Shown here: positions 38,749-46,499 of the stretch, piece by piece | Layout: every line of letters starts with the position of its first letter | How positions within the stretch are numbered: position 1 is the stretch's first letter | Assembly (NCBI RefSeq): GCF_900240845.1 | Contig: NZ_OERU01000001.1 | Span: forward strand, 1,013,079 to 1,077,078 | Source of the DNA: Peptostreptococcus faecalis | Lineage (GTDB): Bacteria; Bacillota; Clostridia; Peptostreptococcales; Peptostreptococcaceae | Reading direction: 5' to 3' | DNA: 64,000 bases | The notes under the pieces: model-generated | What the model was told of the DNA's origin: nothing | Databases searched by the model: none | What the model saw: only the letters and a program-made list of their open reading frames with translations | Translations under genes and position numbers: made by a program

Positions 38749-40122
38749 TTACTCACCTTCAGTTAATAATTTAGCTTGAATCATTATTGCACATTCGGTT
38801 CTCTTTTTTTGCATTTCACAACCTAAATCATATGGTTTGTTGATGTCTCCATTGAAGTTTATAGCATTTGCATGACATCCGCCTGAACAATAAAATTTAT
38901 TCCAACATGACTTACAACTTTCCTTGTTATAAACATGTGCATTTCTAAAAGTACTTTTTATATTTTCTGGTATCTCTATTTTTTCAGAATTGATATTCCC
39001 CAATATAAACTCATCCTTACCCACAAACTGATGGCAAGGATATATATCTCCATTTGGTACTACAGATAAATATTCATTACCAGCTCCACATCCTGTTATT
39101 CTCTTTATAACACATGGTCCTTGATTTAAGTCTATCATAAAATGGAAAAATTTAATTTTTTCCCCATTTAGCTGTCTTTGTGCAAGTTCGTTTGCATAGT
39201 TTTCATATTCACTGAAAATCTTAGGAAGATCTTCTTCTCTTAGGGCAAAAGGGTTTGTTTCATCATCTACTACTGGCTCTACTGAAGTCAGTTCAAAACC
39301 TAAGTCATAAAAATGATTTACATCCTTTGAAAAGTCAAGATTGTCACGTGTAAATGTACCTCTGATATAGTAATATTTATCCTTTGGTCTCTTGCTAATT
39401 AACTTTTGGAATTTTGGTACAATGATATCATAACTTCCCTTATCGTTTACAGTCGGTCTCATTCCATCATTTATATCCTTTCTTCCATCAAGAGAAAGTA
39501 CCACATTATGCATATGTTCATTTATAAAGTCTATTTTTTCATCATCTAAAAGAACTCCATTAGTTGTAATAGTAAAACGAATATTTTTCCCTGCAAATTT
39601 TTCTACAGATCTACCATATTTAACTAACTTCTTTACGACTTCCCAGTTCATAAGTGGTTCTCCTCCGAAAAAGTCAACTTCTAAATTTTTTCTATTACCA
39701 CTTCTTTCTATTAGAAAGTCTATTGCTTTTCTTCCTATTTCATAAGGCATTAACTCTGCCTGTCCTCCAAAATCACCCTGTTTTGCAAAACAATATTTGC
39801 ATTTCAAGTTGCAATCATGTGCAACATTTAAGCATAATGCTTTTACAACTGGTTCTCTATTCACAAAACTTGGATGATATTCGTATTCATCTTCTGTGTA
39901 TAAAAGACCTTCACTTACCAATTCTTTTATCTCGTTGTAAGCCTCAATAATCTTTTCTTTATCAAATTCATCTGATAAAAGACAGACTATATCATCCATT
40001 TCCTTTTCATCATAGTAATCTAACACTCTATAAGTAACATCATCTACAACGTGAACGGCGCCACCATTTACATCCATGACGATATTATATCCATTCATGT
40101 TATACTTGTGTATCATCTTCAA
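38749..40122 (-). CDS. SCIFF-peptide radical SAM/SPASM maturase
   Basis: A 457-residue radical SAM enzyme. An N-terminal recognition region with NGGAVHVVDDVTYRVLDYY is typical of the SCIFF maturase clade. The 4Fe-4S motif is CNLKCKYC (Cys104, 108 and 111). A C-terminal SPASM domain has GCGAG, IYPCHQF and CKSCWNKFYCSGGC. It should install thioether bonds in a Cys-rich peptide. The start is a TTG at 40122 with AGGAGGG seven to eight bases before. In most clostridia the precursor gene lies just upstream, but no such small Cys-rich frame is present here. Confidence 0.88.
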   Translation of the reverse strand: MKMIHKYNMNGYNIVMDVNGGAVHVVDDVTYRVLDYYDEKEMDDIVCLLSDEFDKEKIIEAYNEIKELVSEGLLYTEDEYEYHPSFVNREPVVKALCLNVAHDCNLKCKYCFAKQGDFGGQAELMPYEIGRKAIDFLIERSGNRKNLEVDFFGGEPLMNWEVVKKLVKYGRSVEKFAGKNIRFTITTNGVLLDDEKIDFINEHMHNVVLSLDGRKDINDGMRPTVNDKGSYDIIVPKFQKLISKRPKDKYYYIRGTFTRDNLDFSKDVNHFYDLGFELTSVEPVVDDETNPFALREEDLPKIFSEYENYANELAQRQLNGEKIKFFHFMIDLNQGPCVIKRITGCGAGNEYLSVVPNGDIYPCHQFVGKDEFILGNINSEKIEIPENIKSTFRNAHVYNKESCKSCWNKFYCSGGCHANAINFNGDINKPYDLGCEMQKKRTECAIMIQAKLLTEGE

Positions 40123-40166
40123 AACAATCCCTCCTAGTTCTACTTCTTAAAAATATTTCACATTTT

Positions 40167-40175
40167 ATTATAACA
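40167..40175 (-). promoter_or_regulatory. Extended -10 promoter of the maturase operon
   Basis: TGTTATAAT on the leftward strand, about 45 bases before the TTG start of the maturase gene; likely the promoter for the long run of genes down to pta, at least in part. Confidence 0.5.
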
Positions 40176-40266
40176 TATATTACATCTATTTTAACATTTA
40201 AGGTATCATTTACTATTATAATATCAAAATTGTTTTCGAATTTTTATGTTGCAAAAATACTATTTG

Positions 40267-40275
40267 TGGTATAAT
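40267..40275 (+). promoter_or_regulatory. Extended -10 promoter of the Ser/Asn-rich lipoprotein gene
   Basis: TGGTATAAT on the plus strand, 32 bases before the TTG start; the TTGCAA upstream is 15 bases away, slightly short for a -35. Confidence 0.55.
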
Positions 40276-40306
40276 ATGGGATATGTGTAAAACGGAGGTG
40301 AATAAA

Positions 40307-41296
40307 TTGAGTATATTTAAGAAAATGGTAGTTACACTTACTGTTGCTTCATTATCATTTTCCATGGTAGGTTGTGGAACAGATAAAAAGCAAGGCAGCG
40401 CAGAAAATACTAAACAAGAAACCGAGTATATAACTGAACTTACAAAAGATAATGTAGAAGAGGTAGTAATAGAATACAAAGAGATACTAGCATATTATAA
40501 CGATGTCAAAAATAATCTAAAAACTATTAGCGATGTTAATAAAAATCCTCAACTTGAAAGGGATGCTGTTACATCAAGAGATTCTATTAAAAATGGAGTT
40601 ACTCTTCTAAAAAATACAAAAATTAAATATAAACCTTTGTCAGAAGCTAAAGAAACTTTACTAAAAATGTATAATGTATCTTTAGATTTAGCTGATAATG
40701 TAATTAATAGCCCATCTGCTTACCAAAGCGGTTTGACAGAGTATGAAGATCTCTTTAAGGATTTCAAAACAAAAATGGATGACATTCGAAAAGATATAGA
40801 AAAGCTTAGAGAAAAATCACCTTCTTCAACTGAAGAAAATGAAATGAAGGTAGCTGAAAAATCAGATTCATCTGGATCAGATAACACAACTTCAAATAAA
40901 TCAGGTGACTCTAATAAGAGTAAAAATTCTTCTTCTAGTTCTAATGGAGCTACATCGAAGAATAAGAATTCCTCAAGCAACAATAGTTCTAATAACAGCT
41001 CAAACAATAGCAATTCTTCAAACTCTTCATCAAATGGAGATAACTATGAATACAGCTCAAATTCTGTTCCTAAGGTATCAAGTCTTAATAACAGTATAAG
41101 AAGTGAAATAAAAGCTGCTGGAGCAAGCGCAGGATTAGATTATAAAAACAGCGGTGGAAACAGCTCAAATCTAGATGAAGTTGCAGCTCAAATGTTTAGC
41201 GATATAGAAAATGACAACCCAATAGAAAGCGGTCAAAGATCAGAAGCAAGACAGATATTTATAAGTGCTTTTAAAAGCGCTTTTAACGGAAATTAA
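40307..41296 (+). CDS. Lipoprotein with Ser/Asn-rich linker, function unknown
   Basis: A 329-residue exported lipoprotein I do not recognise as a family. Lipobox SMVGC gives acylated Cys23. Residues about 40-165 are helical and charged, about 175-245 a Ser/Asn/Lys low-complexity linker, and the last 70 residues a short folded region (SLNNSIRSEIKAAGASAG to the end). Such linkers let a terminal domain reach through the wall. A longer frame exists from 40283, but GGAGGTGA stands before the TTG at 40307. Divergent from the maturase gene, with its own promoter and terminator. Confidence 0.78.
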   Translation: MSIFKKMVVTLTVASLSFSMVGCGTDKKQGSAENTKQETEYITELTKDNVEEVVIEYKEILAYYNDVKNNLKTISDVNKNPQLERDAVTSRDSIKNGVTLLKNTKIKYKPLSEAKETLLKMYNVSLDLADNVINSPSAYQSGLTEYEDLFKDFKTKMDDIRKDIEKLREKSPSSTEENEMKVAEKSDSSGSDNTTSNKSGDSNKSKNSSSSSNGATSKNKNSSSNNSSNNSSNNSNSSNSSSNGDNYEYSSNSVPKVSSLNNSIRSEIKAAGASAGLDYKNSGGNSSNLDEVAAQMFSDIENDNPIESGQRSEARQIFISAFKSAFNGN

Positions 41297-41300
41297 TATA

Positions 41301-41334
41301 AAAAAACTCTCAAGATAATCTTGAGAGTTTTTTT
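41301..41334. terminator. Bidirectional terminator
   Basis: Stem ACTCTCAAG with its complement (41306-41314 and 41320-41328), flanked by A and T runs; between convergent genes ending at 41296 and 41377. Confidence 0.9.
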
Positions 41335-41376
41335 ATATTTCAAAATTTATTATATTCTATCATATTTTAATTAATA

Positions 41377-42033
41377 TTATACAGCTAAAATACTTCTAAT
41401 ATTTGTATTTCTAGAATCAAGATCTACTTCTTCTGAAACATTCATAATTATAGAATGTCTTTTTTCATCTACAAAGAATACTATTATTTTTTTATCACTC
41501 ACATTATACTCTCTATAAGAGTCCATTCTGTTATCAAGGACCTTAGATAGATTTTTTATATCGTTTTCCTCTTTATTGAGATTAAATTTAGGATGTGATT
41601 TTTTTATTAGATTAAAAATGCTATACTCTTCTTCTTTTTCATATACATTGTATTTTTCTAATAATTCTTGTAGTTGCTCATCACTTACTTTCACCTTACT
41701 AATTTCTCCACTTTCTGTTCTCAATAAATTTCCATATAAGTCTTGGCTAGAAATATATTTTATATCACTTAAAGGAACGCTTAACACCTTATCAAAGTCA
41801 ACATATTGCTTTTCTGTTACATATCCCTCATTTTTCACTTCAATAAAACCTGGGATAGTTCCTATGCAAAAGGATTCTATCGAATCTTCACAGTACTTAC
41901 TAGTAATTGGCACTATATCAACCATGTTACTTTTTTCGTCAACTCCAACTATTATTGCATAATCTAATACTTCTGCACTCTCCATAATATCAGTTATAGC
42001 AAAAAAATTATATTTTATAACGTTTCCTAACAT
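41377..42033 (-). CDS. Hypothetical protein, N-terminal part faintly MazF/PemK-like
   Basis: A 218-residue cytoplasmic protein. The N-terminal 100 residues or so include FFAITDIMESAEVLDYAII, VDIVPITSKY and KVLSVPLSDIKYI. This pattern faintly recalls the SH3-like barrel of MazF/PemK toxins, in which VxPxTS is conserved, but the catalytic Arg and the usual starting residues cannot be assigned. The rest is helical and acidic. A longer frame begins at 42078, but GGAGGG lies before the ATG at 42033. No antitoxin-like gene is adjacent, so a toxin role is not claimed. Single-gene unit ahead of a bidirectional terminator. Confidence 0.65.
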   Translation of the reverse strand: MLGNVIKYNFFAITDIMESAEVLDYAIIVGVDEKSNMVDIVPITSKYCEDSIESFCIGTIPGFIEVKNEGYVTEKQYVDFDKVLSVPLSDIKYISSQDLYGNLLRTESGEISKVKVSDEQLQELLEKYNVYEKEEEYSIFNLIKKSHPKFNLNKEENDIKNLSKVLDNRMDSYREYNVSDKKIIVFFVDEKRHSIIMNVSEEVDLDSRNTNIRSILAV

Positions 42034-42133
42034 ATATAATCCCTCCGTTTTATCTAATTTTGTGAAATCATTTTCCAATTAAATATTAACATATTAATGC
42101 TATATAGTCTAGTATTTTTATTGTTTTTATGCA

Positions 42134-42172
42134 AAAAAGAAGGTGATATATTATATATAACCCTCTTTTATA
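42134..42172 (-). terminator. Probable terminator of ptsI
   Basis: Arms AAAGAAGGT and ACCCTCTTT pair with one mismatch around an AT-rich hairpin loop, followed by a U run leftward just past the ptsI stop. Confidence 0.6.
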
Positions 42173-42198
42173 GTATACTATTCATTTTTATGACATAC

Positions 42199-43914
42199 TT
42201 ATTTGTTGTTTTCAGTAAAGCTCGTCATATATTCTTCAATATCTTTTGCAGTAGTCATTTTTAATATTTCTTCCGATAAGTTCTTCATATCAGATTCTCT
42301 TACTGAATTTATCAGTCTTCTTGCTCTTAAAATAGATATTGGAGACATTGAAAATTCATCAAGTCCAAGTCCAAGAAGTATAGGAATCATATTTAAATCT
42401 CCTGCTGATTCTCCACACATTCCTACCCATATACCTTCTGCATGCGCATTATCTATTACTAATTTAATCAATCTCAATACAGACGGGTTAAATTGATTAT
42501 AAAGATAGCTTATTTTTTGATTCATTCTATCTACTGCACACGTATATTGGATAAGGTCGTTGGTTCCAATAGAGAAAAAGTCTACATTTTTAGCCAATAT
42601 ATCTGAAATTATAGCAGCAGCTGGAACCTCAATCATCATTCCTATTTCCACTTCATCAGAATAAGAAATTCCCTCATTTTTCAATTCATGCTTCACTTCT
42701 TCACAAATTTCTTTTGCTCTTAATAGTTCTTCATTTGAAGATATCATTGGAAACATTATTCTTAACTTTCCATATATAGATGCTCTATATAGTGCTCTTA
42801 GTTGAGTTTTAAATATATCAGTTCTATCTAAACACATTCTTATAGCTCTATAACCTAAAAATGGATTCATTTCCTCTTCAAATTCAAAGTAGTCTAATTT
42901 TTTATCTCCACCTATATCAAGCGTTCTTATAACTACTGGTTTATTATTCATTCCCTCTAAAACCTTCTTGTATGCTTCAAACTGCATATCTTCATCTGGG
43001 AATGAATCGCTATTCATATATAGAAATTCAGTTCTATATAGTCCAACACCTTCAGCATCGTTCTTTATTAGACCTTCAAGGTCGTTTGGAGTCCCGATAT
43101 TCCCAGCAAGTTCCACCTGTTTGCCATCTAGAGTAATTGATTTCTTTCCTTTTAAAAGTTCTAATGACTTTTTATCTTCTTCATAAGCTTCTTTTTTCAT
43201 TTTGTATTCTTCTATTTTATCATTGTCTGGGTTTATAAATGCCTCACCAGTTGTTCCGTCAAATACTATAAAATCATTATCTTTGATTTTGCTTGTCGCA
43301 TCGCTTAATCCTACAATTGCAGAAATTTCTAAGGTTCTAGACATTATTGCTGTATGTGAAGTTTTTCCACCTATATCAGTTAAAAAACCTAATACCTTTT
43401 TCTTATCCATAGTGGCAGTATCTGATGGAGTAAGATCGTGAGCCACAAGTATTACATCATCTTCTAATGCAGAAAGATCTATTACCTTTATCCCTAGAAC
43501 GTGTCTAACTACCCTTCTACTTACATCCTTTATATCAGCTGCTCTTTCCTTCATATACTCATTATCCATAGATTCAAAAATAGAAACAAACATATTCGTA
43601 ACTTCATCTAATGCGTATTCAGCATTCAAAGATTCATTCTTTATTTTATTTTCAACTTCTCCTATAAATTCAGGATCATCAAGAACTAATAAATGTGCAG
43701 CAAATATTTCAGACTCTTCTTCTCCTAGTTCAATTCTTACCTTTTCTTTTACTTTTGTTATTTCACTTCTAGATACTTCGACAGCATCGCTAAGTTTCTT
43801 TAATTCATTTTCTATATTTATACCATCTTTTTTTGTAATTACTATTTCATCTGCTTCCACAACTAACGCTTTTCCTATAGCTATCCCAGGGGAAGCTCCA
43901 ATTCCTTTTAACAT
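42199..43914 (-). CDS. ptsI: Phosphoenolpyruvate-protein phosphotransferase (enzyme I)
   Basis: A 571-residue enzyme I, which moves phosphate from phosphoenolpyruvate to HPr at the head of the sugar phosphotransferase system. The active-site segment GGKTSHTAIMSR places the phosphorylated His at 187. The PEP-binding C-terminal half contains GLYRTEFLYM, the block FFSIGTNDLIQY and the catalytic CGESAGD. Length and motifs are normal. It is read after ptsH, from which a terminator-like hairpin separates it. The ribosome site AAAGGAGG precedes the ATG. Confidence 0.97.
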   Translation of the reverse strand: MLKGIGASPGIAIGKALVVEADEIVITKKDGINIENELKKLSDAVEVSRSEITKVKEKVRIELGEEESEIFAAHLLVLDDPEFIGEVENKIKNESLNAEYALDEVTNMFVSIFESMDNEYMKERAADIKDVSRRVVRHVLGIKVIDLSALEDDVILVAHDLTPSDTATMDKKKVLGFLTDIGGKTSHTAIMSRTLEISAIVGLSDATSKIKDNDFIVFDGTTGEAFINPDNDKIEEYKMKKEAYEEDKKSLELLKGKKSITLDGKQVELAGNIGTPNDLEGLIKNDAEGVGLYRTEFLYMNSDSFPDEDMQFEAYKKVLEGMNNKPVVIRTLDIGGDKKLDYFEFEEEMNPFLGYRAIRMCLDRTDIFKTQLRALYRASIYGKLRIMFPMISSNEELLRAKEICEEVKHELKNEGISYSDEVEIGMMIEVPAAAIISDILAKNVDFFSIGTNDLIQYTCAVDRMNQKISYLYNQFNPSVLRLIKLVIDNAHAEGIWVGMCGESAGDLNMIPILLGLGLDEFSMSPISILRARRLINSVRESDMKNLSEEILKMTTAKDIEEYMTSFTENNK

Positions 43915-43944
43915 TATATTCCTCCTTTATTACTAAATTTTAAA

Positions 43945-43980
43945 CAAAAAATGTTAAGAGGTTTCTCTTAACATTTTTTT
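43945..43980 (-). terminator. Terminator-like hairpin between ptsH and ptsI
   Basis: Stem of about 15 bp around GTTT (AATGTTAAGAG with its complement), followed by a U run leftward. It stands a few bases after the ptsH stop and 31 bases before the ptsI start, so it could reduce read-through and keep HPr in excess over enzyme I. Confidence 0.75.
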
Positions 43981-43984
43981 GAAC

Positions 43985-44248
43985 TTAGTTTTCTCCAAAT
44001 CCATCTTCTATTAATTCTACGATTGAATTCAATGCTAATTCTTCATCTTCTCCATGAGTTTCAATTGTCACTTCAGTTCCCTTAGACAGACCTAGTTTCA
44101 TAACACCCATTATAGATTTAGCATTTACTTTTTCTCCATCATAAATTAATTCAACTGAAGATTTAAATTCAGATGCTTTTTTTACAAACTTACTAGCAGG
44201 TCTAGCATGTAGTCCTGTTTCATTAATTATTGTAACTTTCTTCTCCAT
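43985..44248 (-). CDS. ptsH: Phosphocarrier protein HPr
   Basis: An 87-residue HPr. The active-site motif TGLHARP puts the phosphorylated His at 14 (His15 of the family), and KSIMGVM gives the regulatory Ser46, the site used by HPr kinase in Firmicutes for catabolite control. The cytoplasmic protein receives phosphate from enzyme I. It is the first gene of the ptsH-ptsI transcript with its own promoter. Confidence 0.97.
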   Translation of the reverse strand: MEKKVTIINETGLHARPASKFVKKASEFKSSVELIYDGEKVNAKSIMGVMKLGLSKGTEVTIETHGEDEELALNSIVELIEDGFGEN

Positions 44249-44336
44249 AATACCCTCCTATAGTAACTTTCTTTATTTTTTTGTAATATATAATTTTTAA
44301 AATTTAATATGTTTCATACTCGTGTAGACATATCAT

Positions 44337-44342
44337 ATTATA
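44337..44342 (-). promoter_or_regulatory. Possible -10 box of ptsH
   Basis: TATAAT on the leftward strand about 90 bases before the ATG, with TTTTTG/TTGCAA-like sequence further upstream. The rest of the gap 44249-44518 is AT-rich without a gene. Confidence 0.4.
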
Positions 44343-44518
44343 GTTTACTTTATTTGCAACAAAAATGCCACTTATTTTTATTTTTTTTATAAAAAATTAA
44401 TCTTTTTTTAACCAATTTTAGAATTTATTATCATGTACTGCTATCTAAGTGGTTGAATACCCACGTAAAAATATAATAAACCTTTTATTTTACCTTATCC
44501 TTACTATGATTTTTTCAG

Positions 44519-45487
44519 TTAGAAATCTTTATTTCCTATCAATTCATTTTTATTGTGGTCAATAAATAATAAAATTCCTTCTGCTATTCCATTAGCTATT
44601 TTTTTTATTCCCTGATCACTTTCTAGTATCTCAGAATCTGACTGATTAGTAACAAATCCACAGTGTACTATTGCAGCAGGAATTTCTATTTCTTTTAAAA
44701 TACCTATTTCCTTTTGATATATACCCCTGTCTTTCATTTCTACAAAAGACACCGATGTATTTTGAATAGAAGTAGCTAATGTTTCAGATAAATCTTTTTC
44801 TTCGCTACCTGCCTTACTTGAAGTCTCAGACATCGTTTTATTTACAATTTTAGAAACATTATTCTTTCCTTCACTTTCATTTTTTTTATCTGTAGCATCA
44901 TTTTCACTATTTTTCGATTTATTTTCATCTAAATTTGAAACTTTATCCTTGACACTTTTTTCATCATCTGCTGTTTCAGTATTTATTATATTGTAATATG
45001 TATCAATACCACTTGCATCACTTCTATTACTTTGATAATTTAATCTAATTGACACGAATATATCTATGTTGTTATCTTTTATAATTTTCACTTTATCATT
45101 TACTGTTTTATATTCATCAGAAGTCCTTATCATTTTTACTTTAACATCTTTATGTTTTGATAGAACATCATTAATTTCATCTGCAATTTTCATGTTTATT
45201 TCTTTTTCAGGTATATTTTTATTTTTTGTACTTGGTCCAGTGTCATTACCACCTCTCTCTGCATCAATCGCTATATTGATTGTTCTAATTTTTTTATCTG
45301 TGGTTTCTTGTTGAACTTGAGTATTAGAGGTAGATTTTTTATTCATATTTTTTTGAAAAATACCAAAGACGCCAGATATTATTTTTATAACCAAAAAAAT
45401 AGCTAAAATAAATACAAATAAAACAAATAATAATTTTTTTATATCAATTTTTTTTCGTTTTCTATTTCTCATTCTTGTTTTCTTCAT
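44519..45487 (-). CDS. Amidase_3-like membrane protein with degenerate active site
   Basis: A 322-residue type II membrane protein. The basic N-terminus precedes a membrane helix at about 19-43. The extracellular part aligns with N-acetylmuramoyl-L-alanine amidases (Amidase_3, zinc). However, the canonical GHGG is ERGG (Arg78), SIHAN is SIRLN (Arg148), and the catalytic VELGF is VHCGF (His275); only the metal Glu of EKEIN (Glu94) is retained. A low-complexity Lys/Asn/Ser insert of about 60-70 residues lies between 170 and 240. It is therefore probably not an active amidase of the usual type, and may bind peptidoglycan or regulate. It ends 270 bases upstream of ptsH on the same strand. Confidence 0.85.
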   Translation of the reverse strand: MKKTRMRNRKRKKIDIKKLLFVLFVFILAIFLVIKIISGVFGIFQKNMNKKSTSNTQVQQETTDKKIRTINIAIDAERGGNDTGPSTKNKNIPEKEINMKIADEINDVLSKHKDVKVKMIRTSDEYKTVNDKVKIIKDNNIDIFVSIRLNYQSNRSDASGIDTYYNIINTETADDEKSVKDKVSNLDENKSKNSENDATDKKNESEGKNNVSKIVNKTMSETSSKAGSEEKDLSETLATSIQNTSVSFVEMKDRGIYQKEIGILKEIEIPAAIVHCGFVTNQSDSEILESDQGIKKIANGIAEGILLFIDHNKNELIGNKDF

Positions 45488-45502
45488 ATTTACACCTATT
45501 TT

Positions 45503-46291
45503 CTATTTTATATTAAAAAATTCTTTTAACACTTTTATTACTCCATATTCATTATTAGAAGGAGCAATAAATCTAGAAATTTTCTTGATTTCATCTACTG
45601 CATTTTCCATTGCATAGCTATAATACGCATCATTTAACATATCAAAATCATTCATTTGATCTCCAAAAGCCATAGTTTCCTTGCTTGTAATATCTAAGAT
45701 TCCTTGAAGTTTTTTAATTGCATTTCCCTTACTCGAATTTTTTGACATTATATCAAGCCATCCATGTGCTGAGGTACAAACTGTAGCCACATCTGAAAAT
45801 TCATCAAATATACTCTGGAAATCTCTATCAAATCCTTTTTCAGAGTATATAGATATTTTAACTGGTAATCTGTCTATATCTTCAAACCTTTTTACAACTT
45901 TATGTTTTGGCAAAAAGATTTCAGCATTTTTTTTGGATGCATCATCCATATCATTTATATATGAATAATCTTTTGTACAGTATACCGCTTTTTTATCACT
46001 CATCTTATTGAATTTACCTAGTATCCTTGACGTAATATCTTCATCAAGCTTTTCTTCTAATATTATTTTTCCATCTAGTTCTACTACTGTTCCATTTTCA
46101 GAAACAAAAATAATATCATCTGAATACTCCGCAAATTCTTTTTTTAGACTTGCCATTTGTCTACCACTTGCTGCACAAAAATGTATACCTCTATTTTTTA
46201 AAACATTAAATACTTTTCCAAATTCTGGACTTTTTCTTTTTTCATCATCAAAAAAAGTTCCGTCCATATCTACTGCTATTAGCTTTACCAT
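45503..46291 (-). CDS. Cof-type HAD-IIB family phosphatase
   Basis: A 262-residue HAD phosphatase. Motif I is VDMDGTFF at the N-terminus; the SGRQMASL segment is motif II; MAFGDQMNDFDML holds motif IV, followed by YAMENA. It resembles sugar-phosphate phosphatases of the Cof family and is a distant relative of the gene at 3257-4069. The longest frame starts at 46303 (TTG), but GGAGG precedes the ATG at 46291 by five bases. It ends 15 bases before the degenerate amidase gene, so the two are likely cotranscribed. Substrate unknown. Confidence 0.88.
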   Translation of the reverse strand: MVKLIAVDMDGTFFDDEKRKSPEFGKVFNVLKNRGIHFCAASGRQMASLKKEFAEYSDDIIFVSENGTVVELDGKIILEEKLDEDITSRILGKFNKMSDKKAVYCTKDYSYINDMDDASKKNAEIFLPKHKVVKRFEDIDRLPVKISIYSEKGFDRDFQSIFDEFSDVATVCTSAHGWLDIMSKNSSKGNAIKKLQGILDITSKETMAFGDQMNDFDMLNDAYYSYAMENAVDEIKKISRFIAPSNNEYGVIKVLKEFFNIK

Positions 46292-46369
46292 ATACACCTC
46301 CAAATAATGCTTCTATATTATTATAACCACTATTGTATTATAATAAGTATCCAAGAAAACATCAATACC

Positions 46370-46378
46370 ATTATATCA
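46370..46378 (-). promoter_or_regulatory. Extended -10 promoter for the HAD/amidase-like pair
   Basis: TGATATAAT on the leftward strand, about 80 bases before the ATG at 46291. Confidence 0.45.
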
Positions 46379-46429
46379 TATACTATAATATATAATTAAT
46401 AAATTCCTATTCTATTTTCTGTTACTCTA

Positions 46430-46458
46430 TTTACTTAATTGCAATTTTTTTATATAAT
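46430..46458 (+). promoter_or_regulatory. Promoter of the first LCP gene
   Basis: TATAAT at 46453-46458, 17 bases after TTTACT at 46430-46435, 41 bases before the TTG start. Confidence 0.5.
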
Positions 46459-46499
46459 AGAGTAGTTAATGTAATTTTAGAAATAAGGAAGGTGATTTT

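Noticed and set aside
40123-40282. A SCIFF peptide gene upstream of the maturase.
   Set aside because: No frame in this stretch encodes more than one or two Cys, and the space holds only promoters and ribosome sites.
40900-41040. Repeated AATAG/AAACAG-like sequence as a CRISPR or DNA repeat array.
   Set aside because: It is codon-level low complexity for Ser/Asn in an intact frame, without regular spacers.
44249-44518. A gene or RNA in the gap between the amidase-like gene and ptsH.
   Set aside because: No frame with a ribosome site is present; only AT-rich sequence and a possible ptsH promoter.
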